64,000 bases of DNA from Streptomyces sp. MH60 (GTDB taxonomy: Bacteria > Actinomycetota > Actinomycetes > Streptomycetales > Streptomycetaceae): NCBI RefSeq assembly GCF_002939385.1, contig NZ_MULI01000023.1:1-64000 (forward strand). The letters run 5' to 3'. The translations under genes and the position numbers were made by a program. Each line of letters starts with the position of its first letter. The first letter of the stretch is position 1. A model generated the notes under the pieces. That model was not told where the DNA came from. It saw nothing but the letters and a program-made list of their open reading frames with translations, and ran no database searches. This document shows positions 1 to 7,928 of this stretch, one piece after another.

Positions 1-215
1 CCCCGGCCGCCGCTCTCCACGCGCGGCCCCGCCTCGGCGCCGAAGCCTTCCAGGCCGCCGCCGGGCTCCGGCAGCAGGCGTACGACGCTCAGGGCGCCCG
101 CCGCCAGGGCGAGGCCACCGGCGGCCAGCAGCACCTTGCGGGGGCGGGGACGGCGGTGCCGGCCGCGGCGGCCCCACGCGTACCGCGGCTCTGTCGGTGT
201 GCCGGTCGTCGTCAT
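1..215 (-). CDS. N-terminal part of a membrane-anchored or secreted hypothetical protein (cut by window edge)
   Basis: The reverse strand is open from an ATG at 215 to the left edge, so only the first 71 codons are present. A strong ribosome-binding site (GGGGAGG) lies a few bases upstream of the ATG. The N-terminus is rich in Arg and His and is followed by one hydrophobic segment at about residues 28-47 (VLLAAGGLALAAGALSVVRL). This fits an uncleaved signal anchor with a Gly/Pro-rich start of the outer domain. It is divergent from the enoyl-CoA hydratase at 427. I do not recognise the family, and the catalytic part lies outside the window. Confidence 0.6.
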   Translation of the reverse strand, partial: MTTTGTPTEPRYAWGRRGRHRRPRPRKVLLAAGGLALAAGALSVVRLLPEPGGGLEGFGAEAGPRVESGGR

Positions 216-399
216 GATCCCTCCCCGGTGCGCACGCGCCCCCGCTGCGCCGTGGCGGAGCGACGCTACGGTCTGCCGCGGGCCGGGGTACGGCGGTCGC
301 TCGCATGTCACTCGAACGGGTGGGCGGGGCCGGCGTACGGAGGGGGTGGGTCCGGCCTTTCCCCGCGCGGGTCCGCCTGCGATGATCGGGTGGTCGACT

Positions 400-415
400 G
401 TTAACACGCGTTAAC
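400..415. promoter_or_regulatory. GTTAAC direct/inverted repeat before the crotonase gene
   Basis: Two copies of the self-complementary hexamer GTTAAC are separated by ACGC (GTTAAC-ACGC-GTTAAC), directly upstream of the ribosome-binding site at 417-422. A dyad this close to the start is a reasonable repressor site. No regulator is assigned, and it could be chance. Confidence 0.3.
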
Positions 416-426
416 CGGAGGGTGTC

Positions 427-1227
427 ATGAGCGAGGAGCGGTTCGGAGAGTTCGTCCTGGTGCGGCGGCACGCGGACGGGCATGTCGCGGAGCTCGCGCT
501 CGACCGGCCGAAGGCCATGAACGCCGTCTCGACCGCGATGGCCCGGTCCGTGAGCGCGGCCTGCGCGGCGCTGGGCGAGGACCGGGACGTGCGGGTGGTG
601 GTGCTGACCTCGACGCACGAGCGGGCGTTCTGTGTGGGGGCGGACCTGAAGGAGCGCAACTCGTTCTCCGACGCCGACCTGCTGCGGCAGCGGCCGGTGA
701 CGCGGGGGGCGTACACCGCGGTCCTCGAACTGCCGGTGCCGACGGTCGCGGCCGTGCACGGCTTCGCGCTGGGCGGCGGCTTCGAGCTGGCGCTGTCGTG
801 CGACGTGATCGTGGCCGACCGTACGGCCGTGGTGGGGCTGCCGGAGGTGTCCGTCGGGGTGATCCCGGGCGGCGGCGGCACCCAGCTGCTGCCGCGCCGG
901 GTGGGGGCCGCGCGCGCGGCCGAGCTGGTGTTCACGGCGCGGCGGGTGGCGGCCGGGGAGGCGCGCGAGCTGGGGCTCGTGGACCAGCTCGTGGAGGAGG
1001 GGCGGGACCGTCAGGAGGCGCTGGAGCTGGCCTCCCGGATGGCCGCGAACTCGCCCGTGGGACTGCGTGCGGCCAAGCGCGCGCTGCGCCTCGGGCACGG
1101 CCTCGACCTGCGCGCCGGGCTGGAGGTCGAGGACGCGGCGTGGCGCTCGGTGGCGTTCTCGGGGGACCGCGCGGAGGGCGTGGCCGCGTTCAACGAGAAG
1201 CGGGCACCGCAGTGGCCGGGTGAGTGA
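427..1227 (+). CDS. enoyl-CoA hydratase/isomerase (crotonase family)
   Basis: This 266-residue protein has the usual length for a crotonase. Visible family features are the first oxyanion-hole segment (CVGADLKE, about residues 74-81), the second one GFALGGGFELALSCD (about 112-126) with the first catalytic Glu in GGFEL, and GLPEVSVGVIPGGGGTQLL with the second Glu in LPE. Both acids of a true hydratase are therefore present. It would hydrate 2-enoyl-CoA in the cytoplasm during fatty-acid or branched-chain acid degradation; the exact acyl chain cannot be read. The ATG has a GGAGG site 5 bases upstream. No other beta-oxidation gene is adjacent. Confidence 0.9.
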   Translation: MSEERFGEFVLVRRHADGHVAELALDRPKAMNAVSTAMARSVSAACAALGEDRDVRVVVLTSTHERAFCVGADLKERNSFSDADLLRQRPVTRGAYTAVLELPVPTVAAVHGFALGGGFELALSCDVIVADRTAVVGLPEVSVGVIPGGGGTQLLPRRVGAARAAELVFTARRVAAGEARELGLVDQLVEEGRDRQEALELASRMAANSPVGLRAAKRALRLGHGLDLRAGLEVEDAAWRSVAFSGDRAEGVAAFNEKRAPQWPGE

Positions 1228-1266
1228 GCCGCCCGCACAGCCGCGCCGACGGCCGATGACACCGCC

Positions 1267-1446
1267 CGGCCATCGGGGCTGTGCGCCCGGGGTCGCCGGG
1301 CCCCGGGCTGCGCGCCCGGGGTCGCCGGACAGCCGGGCCGTTCGTCCAGGGCCGCCGGGTATCCGGGTCGTCCGCCGATGATCGTCCGGCATCCGGGCTG
1401 TCCGCCTGCGGTCGCCGGATCCGGGTCGTCCGCCCGGGCCGTCGTC
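1267..1446. repeat. degenerate tandem repeat, about six 30-bp units
   Basis: The non-coding gap between the crotonase and GGDEF genes contains roughly six successive units of about 30 bp of the form CCGGnnATCCGGGCTGTCCGC followed by CCnGGGTCG. Copies start near 1267, 1297, 1326, 1355, 1385 and 1414. Units differ by a few substitutions and small length changes. No credible gene overlaps it. The rest of the gap (1447-1589) holds a palindrome TTACGTAA at 1553-1560 and a possible promoter for the next gene. Confidence 0.6.
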
Positions 1447-1592
1447 GGCCGTCGTTCGCCGCGATTCGCCGCCGCCCCGCACCCGCCATCGTCGGGCGGG
1501 CCCCGTGACGGGGCGCTGCCTGGGCCGAGGACAATCGCCCGGTTCGCCCCGTTTACGTAACGTTTCTTCGTGAATTTCCCTAGCCTGGAGTG

Positions 1593-2741
1593 ATGGGTGA
1601 CGACAGGCGGCTCGCGGCCGTGGTGGCGCTTGCGCAGGGGATGGCCGCCGCGCACAGCGCGCGTGAGGCGTGGCGGGCGGCGGCCGTCGGCGGGTGCCTG
1701 GCACTGGGCGGCAGCTTCGCCGCGCTGTCGGTGTGGGAGCGGGAGCTGGGACGGCTCCGGGTGCTCGTGAACGTCGGCCGGCGGGCCGAGGGCGAGGAGG
1801 AGTTCCCGGAGGACGAGTCCTACCCGGTGCACCAGTTCGCGGAGATCACCGAGTTCCTGCACGAACGGTGGGCGGGCGGCGGTGAGCCCGACGCCTGGGT
1901 CGAGACGGCCGCGGGGCCCGCCGCCGGGCGTCCCGGGTACGTCCACCAGCGTGTCGCCGCGCTGCGCCGCCGGGGCCGCGGCTGCTGCGTGGTCGCCCCG
2001 ATCGTGCTGCACGGGCGGGCCTGGGGCGAGCTGTACGTGGCCCGGCCGGTGGGGGAGCGGGTCTTCGAGCGGGCCGACGCCGACTTCGCCACCGTGCTGG
2101 CCTCCGTCGTCGCCGCCGGGATAGCGCAGACCGAGCGGCTCGAGGAGGTCAGGCGGCTCGCGTACACCGACGCGCTCACCGGGCTGGCCAACCGCCGCGC
2201 CGTGGACTCCGCGCTGGACGAGGCCGTCGAGCGGCACCGCGAGGAGGGCGTCGTCGTCAGTCTCGTCGTGTGCGATCTGAACGGCCTCAAGCGGGTGAAC
2301 GACACGCACGGTCACGCGGTCGGGGACCGGCTCCTGGAGCGGTTCGGGTCGGTGCTGTCGCTGTGCGGGGCGATGCTGCCCGGGGCGCTCGCGGCCCGGC
2401 TCGGCGGGGACGAGTTCTGTCTGCTCGCGGTCGGACCGTCCGCCGACGCGGTGGTCAAGGCGGCCGAGGAGCTGTGCCGCCGGGCGGCCGAGCTGGAGCT
2501 GGGGGACGGCGTGGCCTGCGGGGTCGCGTCCACGGAGGACCCGGTCGGGCCCGTCCGCTCCGCCCGCCGGCTGTTCCGGCTCGCCGACGCCGCCCAGTAC
2601 CGGGCCAAGGCCGAGCGCGCGGCCGGGCCGGTCGTCGCGGGGCGCGAGGGGCCCGACGACCCCGTCGTGCGGCTCGCGGACCAGCCCTCCCGGGAGGAGG
2701 ACGGGGAGCGCAGGCGGTTCCGCGGGCGGCACTCGCCGTGA
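1593..2741 (+). CDS. GAF-like plus GGDEF domain protein, probable diguanylate cyclase
   Basis: This 382-residue cytoplasmic protein has an N-terminal GAF-like sensor region (about 10-185) and a GGDEF domain (about 195-345). The domain begins YTDALTGLANRR and carries an intact GGDEF in ARLGGDEFCLL, as well as the DLNGLKRVNDTHGHAVGD metal/GTP segment. It would make cyclic di-GMP from two GTP. The RxxD inhibitory site normally six residues before GGDEF is absent, so product feedback is probably missing. GGAG lies only 2 bases from ATG 1593, and GTG 1590 overlaps it. A TAGCCT element at 1581-1586 makes a leaderless start possible. No transmembrane segment is seen. Confidence 0.85.
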   Translation: MGDDRRLAAVVALAQGMAAAHSAREAWRAAAVGGCLALGGSFAALSVWERELGRLRVLVNVGRRAEGEEEFPEDESYPVHQFAEITEFLHERWAGGGEPDAWVETAAGPAAGRPGYVHQRVAALRRRGRGCCVVAPIVLHGRAWGELYVARPVGERVFERADADFATVLASVVAAGIAQTERLEEVRRLAYTDALTGLANRRAVDSALDEAVERHREEGVVVSLVVCDLNGLKRVNDTHGHAVGDRLLERFGSVLSLCGAMLPGALAARLGGDEFCLLAVGPSADAVVKAAEELCRRAAELELGDGVACGVASTEDPVGPVRSARRLFRLADAAQYRAKAERAAGPVVAGREGPDDPVVRLADQPSREEDGERRRFRGRHSP

Positions 2742-2792
2742 CGCCGGTCCGGTAAGGGGCGCCACGGGCGCGCATCCGTGACGCATCCCCTC

Positions 2793-2821
2793 GTGACATC
2801 ATCGAATTCACTGCGTACGCT
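2793..2821 (+). promoter_or_regulatory. hutH promoter, consistent with a leaderless mRNA
   Basis: A -35 element GTGACA (2793-2798) and a -10 element TACGCT (2816-2821) are exactly 17 bp apart. The start of transcription would fall 6-8 bases after the -10, on or next to the hutH ATG at 2829. No ribosome-binding site is visible before that ATG, which agrees with a leaderless transcript. Confidence 0.6.
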
Positions 2822-2828
2822 CCTGAAT

Positions 2829-4373
2829 ATGGATATGCACACTGTGGTGGTGGGGACGGCCGGGGTCACCGCGTCCGACGTCCTCGCCGTGGCGCGCGGC
2901 GGCGCCCGGATCGAACTCTCCGACGACGCGGTCGCCGCCCTGGCCGCGGCCCGCGGCATCGTGGACGCGCTGGCCGCCAAGCCGGACCCCGTCTACGGCG
3001 TGAGCACCGGGTTCGGCGCCCTGGCGACCCGGCACATCAGCCCCGAGCTGCGGGCCCAGCTGCAGCGCAACATCGTCCGCTCGCACGCCGCCGGGATGGG
3101 CCCGCGCGTCGAGCGCGAGGTGGTCCGCGCGCTGATGTTCCTGCGGCTGAAGACCGTCTGCTCCGGGCACACCGGCGTCCGCCCGGAGGTCGCGCAGACC
3201 ATGGCCGACGTGCTGAACGCCGGGATCACCCCGGTCGTGCACGAGTACGGCTCGCTGGGCTGCTCCGGCGACCTCGCCCCGCTGTCGCACTGCGCGCTGA
3301 CCCTCATGGGCGAGGGCGACGCCGAGGGCCCCGACGGCACCGTTCGGCCGGCCGGTGAGCTGCTCGCCGCGCACGGGATCACCCCGGTCGAACTGCGCGA
3401 GAAGGAGGGCCTCGCCCTCCTCAACGGCACCGACGGCATGCTCGGCATGCTGATCATGGCCCTCGCCGACCTCGACACCCTCTACAAGTCGGCCGACATC
3501 ACCGCCGCCCTGACCATGGAGGCCCTGCTCGGCACCGACAAGGTGCTCGCCCCCGAGCTGCACGCCATCCGCCCGCACCCGGGGCAGGCCGCCAGCGCCG
3601 CCAACATGGCCGCCGTGCTCAAGGGTTCCGGCCTGACCGGGCACCACCAGGACGACGCCCCCCGCGTCCAGGACGCCTACTCGGTGCGCTGCGCCCCGCA
3701 GGTCGCGGGCGCCGGACGCGACACGATGGCCCACGCCGGTCTCGTCGCCGAGCGCGAGCTGGCCGCGGCCGTGGACAACCCGGTGGTCCTGCCCGACGGC
3801 CGCGTGGAGTCCAACGGCAACTTCCACGGCGCCCCGGTCGCCTACGTGCTGGACTTCCTCGCCGTCGCCGCCGCCGACCTCGGCTCCATCACCGAACGGC
3901 GCACCGACCGGCTCCTGGACAAGAACCGCAGCCACGGACTGCCGCCGTTCCTCGCCGACGACGCGGGCGTCGACTCCGGTCTGATGATCGCCCAGTACAC
4001 GCAGGCCGCCCTGGTCAGCGAGTTGAAGCGGCTCGCCGTACCGGCCTCGGCGGACTCCATCCCGTCCTCCGCGATGCAGGAGGACCACGTGTCGATGGGC
4101 TGGTCGGCGGCGCGCAAGCTGCGCACGGCCGTCGACAACCTCGCGCGCGTGATCGCCGTCGAGCTGTACGCCGCCACGCGCGCGATCCAGCTCCGCGAGG
4201 GACTGACCCCGGCGCCCGCGTCGCAGGCCGTCATCGACGCCGTACGGGCGGCCGGGGTGGAGGGTCCGGGACCGGACCGCTACCTGGCGCCCGACCTCGC
4301 CGCGGCGGACGCGTTCGTGCGCGCCGGGCACCTGGTCGCGGCGGCGGAGACGGTCACGGGGCCGCTGCGCTAG
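2829..4373 (+). CDS. hutH: histidine ammonia-lyase
   Basis: HutH removes ammonia from L-histidine to give urocanate, the first step of histidine use. The 514-residue protein is collinear with Streptomyces HutH. The MIO prosthetic group would form from Cys145-Ser146-Gly147 in GSLGCSGDLAP, where most family members have Ala-Ser-Gly; the Cys variant is, to my knowledge, typical of Streptomyces HutH. Other conserved parts are YGVSTGFG near 57, NGTDGM, and SSAMQEDHVSMG near 416. ATG 2829 is chosen over an upstream in-frame start because it begins MDMHTVVVG as in relatives and fits the promoter. No other hut gene is nearby. Confidence 0.95.
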   Translation: MDMHTVVVGTAGVTASDVLAVARGGARIELSDDAVAALAAARGIVDALAAKPDPVYGVSTGFGALATRHISPELRAQLQRNIVRSHAAGMGPRVEREVVRALMFLRLKTVCSGHTGVRPEVAQTMADVLNAGITPVVHEYGSLGCSGDLAPLSHCALTLMGEGDAEGPDGTVRPAGELLAAHGITPVELREKEGLALLNGTDGMLGMLIMALADLDTLYKSADITAALTMEALLGTDKVLAPELHAIRPHPGQAASAANMAAVLKGSGLTGHHQDDAPRVQDAYSVRCAPQVAGAGRDTMAHAGLVAERELAAAVDNPVVLPDGRVESNGNFHGAPVAYVLDFLAVAAADLGSITERRTDRLLDKNRSHGLPPFLADDAGVDSGLMIAQYTQAALVSELKRLAVPASADSIPSSAMQEDHVSMGWSAARKLRTAVDNLARVIAVELYAATRAIQLREGLTPAPASQAVIDAVRAAGVEGPGPDRYLAPDLAAADAFVRAGHLVAAAETVTGPLR

Positions 4374-4404
4374 CAGGAGGTGAGCCGGCGGATCGTGACG
4401 TGTC

Positions 4405-4440
4405 CGAGGGGCCCCGGCGGGGTTACGCCGGGGCCCCTCG
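4405..4440 (+). terminator. hairpin terminator after hutH
   Basis: A perfect 15-bp stem (left arm 4405-4419, right arm 4426-4440) is closed by the loop GGGTTA. There is no T-run after it, as is common in Streptomyces. It starts about 30 bases after the hutH stop. Confidence 0.75.
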
Positions 4441-4533
4441 TGCTGCCCGCAGAAATTCTGGGAGCTCCGGGCGCTCCGGACGGTCAGGGATGGACCCGGA
4501 CGGTCAAGAGCGCCAAAAGAACGTCAAGTTCTC

Positions 4534-4863
4534 TCAAAAGCCGAGGCGTTCCCGGCGTACCGAGTAGCCCACGAAGCCGGCGCCGAGGCCGAGGCAGAGG
4601 GCGCCGCCGACGACGTACGGCGTGCTGTCGAAGCTGCCGGTGTCGGCCAGCCGGGTCGTGCCCTCGCCGGTCGTCGCCGCCTCCGTGGACGTGTCCGCCG
4701 AGGCGGCTCTCGCCTGGGCCGTGACCTGCGGGGACGGGGTCGCGGCAGCGGACTCGAGCACCGGTGTCTCAGGTGTCGCGTTCGCCGACGGGACGAACCA
4801 GAGGGCACACAGCAGACCGCCCGCGGAGGCGGCGGTCAGCAAGGAACGGCGAGCGGATGACAC
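4534..4863 (-). CDS. small secreted wall-anchored protein with LADTG sortase motif
   Basis: The 109-residue protein has an N-terminal signal peptide (MSSARRSLLTAASAGG, hydrophobic core, likely cut after SANA near residue 29). A Ser/Thr/Ala-rich spacer of about 60 residues follows. The C-terminus is a sorting signal: LADTG, then a hydrophobic stretch (YVVGGALCLGLGAGFVGYSV), then a charged tail RRERLGF. LAxTG is the motif used by class E sortases, which anchor long chaplins in Streptomyces. The product should be linked to peptidoglycan. GTG 4863 has an AAGGGG site about 11 bases upstream. No ligand-binding domain is visible, so the role is unknown. Confidence 0.8.
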   Translation of the reverse strand: MSSARRSLLTAASAGGLLCALWFVPSANATPETPVLESAAATPSPQVTAQARAASADTSTEAATTGEGTTRLADTGSFDSTPYVVGGALCLGLGAGFVGYSVRRERLGF

Positions 4864-4972
4864 GGAATATCGATCCCCTTGTGGCGCTGGCGAATTGGCC
4901 GTGTGGGCAGATGTTAGTGAAAGGCGCGGGTCACAGGAAAGTCACGGGAGCGGTCGGCCTTACGCTCCGGGC

Positions 4973-5326
4973 ATGAGCACTCCTGAGACATCACGGTTTG
5001 TACGGATTCGCGTCGAGCTGGTCCTTGAGGTCGACGACGAGGAGGCCGTCACCGGGGCCGCGCTGCAGGCCCTCGCCGACGACACCGAGCTGCCGGACGC
5101 GGAACGGGCCGACTCCGAGCGCGCTGTGACGGAGGACACCGCCGAGGCCCTGGCCCATCTGGTGGACCCGTTCGACCTGGTCAGCGTGGTGCCCGGGGTC
5201 GAGCTCCGGCAGGCGTCCTGGAGCAGCGAGCAGATCGACTATGACCCCGACTCGCCCGAGTGGGACCTCGACGAGGATGATGGCGGCGAGAACGACCCGG
5301 AAGACGAAGAAATGACGGTCGGCTGA
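4973..5326 (+). CDS. acidic hypothetical protein
   Basis: The 117-residue protein is strongly acidic, with a C-terminal tail almost entirely Asp/Glu (DPDSPEWDLDEDDGGENDPE). The first half (FVRIRVELVLEVDDEEAVTGAAL) looks like a small alpha/beta fold. No known catalytic motif is seen. ATG 4973 is chosen because a TACGCT -10 element at 4961-4966 lies 6 bases before it, implying a leaderless message like hutH. Longer in-frame reading upstream would run through the divergent promoter of the LADTG gene. A terminator follows at 5349. Confidence 0.75.
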   Translation: MSTPETSRFVRIRVELVLEVDDEEAVTGAALQALADDTELPDAERADSERAVTEDTAEALAHLVDPFDLVSVVPGVELRQASWSSEQIDYDPDSPEWDLDEDDGGENDPEDEEMTVG

Positions 5327-5348
5327 CGCACCGTGGGGAAAATACTGA

Positions 5349-5377
5349 CCCCGGGCGGCAACCGCCGCCCGGGGTTT
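5349..5377 (+). terminator. terminator after the acidic protein gene
   Basis: An 11-bp perfect stem CCCCGGGCGGC / GCCGCCCGGGG with loop AACC is followed by TTT, 22 bases after the stop codon. Confidence 0.8.
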
Positions 5378-5556
5378 CGTCGTCTCACGGTGCGCACTGA
5401 CCGACACCTGCCCGCACCGCCCCGGCCTCCGGCGGCAAACGTGGCATGCCCCACACCCGTGAGCGATGTGGAACGGGACGAACCGGTCGTAGCGTTGAAA
5501 GTTATTGACGGGGTATCTCGGGGTTTCGGGAATCGGCAACGATGGAGAAGCGTGTG

Positions 5557-6801
5557 ATGACGGACGGTAAGCGGCGCAAGGGTCTGATGGCCGCGTCCGC
5601 ACTGCTCGGCGGTGTGCTGGTGCTCTCGGCATGTTCCAGTAGCGACGCCGGCACCTCCGGGGGTGGGGACAAGACCTCGCAGGCCGAGGTCGACGAAGCG
5701 GCGGCCAAGAAGACGTCCGAGGCCCAGATCAAGATCACGCCCAAGGGCGGCTCGGACAACGCCTCCATCAACAACGCCGCCGGTGTCACCGTGAGCAAGG
5801 GCACGCTCACCGAGGTGAAGATGACCGCCTCGGACGGCACCGAGGTCAAGGGCGAGATATCCGCCGACAAGACCAGCTGGAAGCCCAGCGGTCAGCTGGA
5901 GCGCGCCACCAAGTACCAGATCACGGCGACCGCGCAGGACTCCGAGGGCCGCGCCGCCCACGAGAACGCGTCGTTCACCACGGTCTCCCCCCAGAACAGC
6001 TTCATCGGGACCTTCACCCCGGACGACGGCGAGACCGTCGGCGTCGGAATGCCCGTGTCGATCAGCTTCGACAAGCAGATCACCGACAAGGCCGCCGTCC
6101 AGAAGGGCATCACGGTCAACAGCAGCAGCGGCCAGGAGGTCGCCTGCCACTGGTTCTCCACCCAGCGCATGGACTGCCGCCCCGAGAAGTACTGGCAGGA
6201 GGGCTCCACCGTCACCCTCAAGCTGGCGCTCGACGGGGTCGAGGGCGCCGACGGCGTCTACGGCGTCCAGCAGAAGTCGGTCACCTTCAAGATCGGCCGC
6301 AACCAGGTCTCCTACGTCGACGCGAAGACCAAGCAGATGAAGGTCACGCAGGACGGCAAGACCGTCAAGACCATCCCGATCTCCGCCGGCTCCCCGGACA
6401 ACAAGACCTACGAAGGCCAGATGGTGATCTCCGAGAAGTTCAAGGAGACCCGGATGGACGGCTCGACCGTCGGCTTCACCGACGACGACGGCAAGGGCGA
6501 GTACGACATCAAGGACGTGCCGCACGCCATGCGCCTGAGCACCTCCGGCACCTTCATCCACGGCAACTACTGGGGCAAGGGCATCTTCGGCAGCGTCAAC
6601 ACCAGCCACGGCTGCGTCGGCCTGCAGGACGCCAAGGGGGCCAACGACCCGAACACGCCGGGCGCCTGGTTCTACAACAACTCCATCATCGGTGACGTGG
6701 TCGTCGTCCAGAACACCGGCGACAAGACCATCGCCCCGGACAACGGCCTCAACGGCTGGAACATGGACTGGGCCCAGTGGAAGGCGGGTTCGGCGGCCTG
6801 A
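5557..6801 (+). CDS. L,D-transpeptidase lipoprotein (Ig-like domains plus YkuD domain)
   Basis: The 414-residue protein cross-links peptidoglycan (3-3 links) outside the membrane. A lipobox LSAC places the lipid-modified Cys at 26, after a KRRK-led signal peptide. Two Ig-like domains (about 45-260) precede the YkuD domain (about 265-385). The catalytic signature is His335 in IHGNYWG and Cys353 in SHGCVGL. The residue after the Cys motif is Gly where many family members have Asn. ATG 5557 is preferred because GGAGAAG at 5544-5550 sits 6 bases upstream; ATG 5542 is in frame but has no site. It resembles mycobacterial LdtMt2 in layout. Confidence 0.92.
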   Translation: MTDGKRRKGLMAASALLGGVLVLSACSSSDAGTSGGGDKTSQAEVDEAAAKKTSEAQIKITPKGGSDNASINNAAGVTVSKGTLTEVKMTASDGTEVKGEISADKTSWKPSGQLERATKYQITATAQDSEGRAAHENASFTTVSPQNSFIGTFTPDDGETVGVGMPVSISFDKQITDKAAVQKGITVNSSSGQEVACHWFSTQRMDCRPEKYWQEGSTVTLKLALDGVEGADGVYGVQQKSVTFKIGRNQVSYVDAKTKQMKVTQDGKTVKTIPISAGSPDNKTYEGQMVISEKFKETRMDGSTVGFTDDDGKGEYDIKDVPHAMRLSTSGTFIHGNYWGKGIFGSVNTSHGCVGLQDAKGANDPNTPGAWFYNNSIIGDVVVVQNTGDKTIAPDNGLNGWNMDWAQWKAGSAA

Positions 6802-6832
6802 CGCCGGACTCCCCGAGGGCCGACAGCACTTC

Positions 6833-6879
6833 GCACGGGCGCCCGCCACTCCCCGCACGGGAGTGGCGGGCGCCCGTGC
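6833..6879. terminator. bidirectional terminator with 21-bp perfect stem
   Basis: Arms 6833-6853 and 6859-6879 are perfectly complementary around the loop CGCAC. It lies between the convergent transpeptidase and XRE regulator genes and can serve both. Confidence 0.85.
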
Positions 6880-6885
6880 CTCTCG

Positions 6886-7761
6886 TCACGTCGGCAGCGA
6901 GGCCGCCGCCTCCGTGCCCCAGCTCGCCAGCATCCGCAGCGCGTCCGCCGACGGGGAGCCGGGCTCCGCGTGGTACGTGACGAAGGCCTGCTCGTCGTCG
7001 TCGACCAGGCGGAACGTCTCGAAGGACAGGGTCAGGTCACCGACCAGCGGGTGCCGCATCCGCTTGACGCCGTAGCTCTTCTCCTTGACGTCGTGCGTGG
7101 CCCACAGCCGCCGGAACTCCTCGCTCTTCACCGACAGCTCGCCCACCAGCGCGGACAGCCGCGGGTCGTCCGGATGCCGGCCCGCGTCCATGCGCAGGAA
7201 GCTGACCATGTCGTACGCCTTCTGGTCCCAGTCGACGAACAGCTCGCGGTAGTCCGGGTTCAGGAAGACCAGCCGCGCCCAGTTCCGCTCGGCGGCCGGC
7301 AGCTTGCCCCAGTCGCCGAAGAGGGCGGCGGCCATCCGGTTCCAGGCGAGGATCTCCGAGCGGCGGCCCGTCACGTACGCCGGCACCGTGTCGATCGACT
7401 CCAGGAGCTGGAGCAGCGCCACCCGCACCGGCTGCTTGCCCCGCGGGGCCCCGCTCCGCCTGCGCTGCTGCTTCGGCTTCGCCAGGTGCGTCAGGTGGGC
7501 CTGCTCCGCGTCGGTCAGCCGCAGCGCGCGGGCGATGGCGTCCAAAACCTCCGCCGACACGTTCTGCCCGTTGCCCTGCTCGAGACGGGTGTAGTACGCC
7601 ACCGACACCCCGGCCAGCTGTGCCAGCTCCTCGCGCCGCAGCCCCGGCACCCTGCGCTGCCGCCCGAACGACTCGAGACCCACGTCCTCCGGCTTCAGCC
7701 GCGCCCGCCGGGTGCGCAGGAACTCGCTCAGTTCGGCCCGCCGGTCAAGCTGTCCATCCAT
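6886..7761 (-). CDS. XRE-family regulator with MmyB-like ligand-binding domain
   Basis: The 291-residue protein has an N-terminal helix-turn-helix (about 8-75, containing RVPGLRREELAQLAGVSVAYYTRLEQG). A C-terminal MmyB-type PAS-like ligand domain follows (about 105-285), with typical runs such as AWNRMAAALFGDW and NWARLVFLNP. Members of this group often lie divergent from a dehydrogenase gene that they control, which is the arrangement here. ATG 7761 has GGAGG only 1 base away; an upstream GTG at 7800 is in frame but would read through the repeated operator-like sequence. The ligand is unknown; related proteins bind fatty-acid-like molecules. Confidence 0.85.
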   Translation of the reverse strand: MDGQLDRRAELSEFLRTRRARLKPEDVGLESFGRQRRVPGLRREELAQLAGVSVAYYTRLEQGNGQNVSAEVLDAIARALRLTDAEQAHLTHLAKPKQQRRRSGAPRGKQPVRVALLQLLESIDTVPAYVTGRRSEILAWNRMAAALFGDWGKLPAAERNWARLVFLNPDYRELFVDWDQKAYDMVSFLRMDAGRHPDDPRLSALVGELSVKSEEFRRLWATHDVKEKSYGVKRMRHPLVGDLTLSFETFRLVDDDEQAFVTYHAEPGSPSADALRMLASWGTEAAASLPT

Positions 7762-7789
7762 GCCTCCAGTATCGCCGGAGGTATTCCCG

Positions 7790-7846
7790 GTCGTACGCAC
7801 ACGAGCCTGACCCCGTCGGTGGTACGCACGCCGGTCGTACGCAAAG
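7790..7846. promoter_or_regulatory. three GTACGCA repeats between regulator and alcohol dehydrogenase
   Basis: The core GTACGCA occurs at 7793-7799, 7822-7828 and 7837-7843, two of them as GTCGTACGCA. All lie in the same orientation in the 167-bp divergent gap. Repetition in this position suggests binding sites for the MmyB-like regulator. Confidence 0.5.
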
Positions 7847-7928
7847 CGGTGGTCTGGGTGGATCAGCGGGGCGCAGGCAGGGTGGAAGCATCACCCAGTC
7901 ACGTCGAGAGAATCCCGGAGAACCCGGC

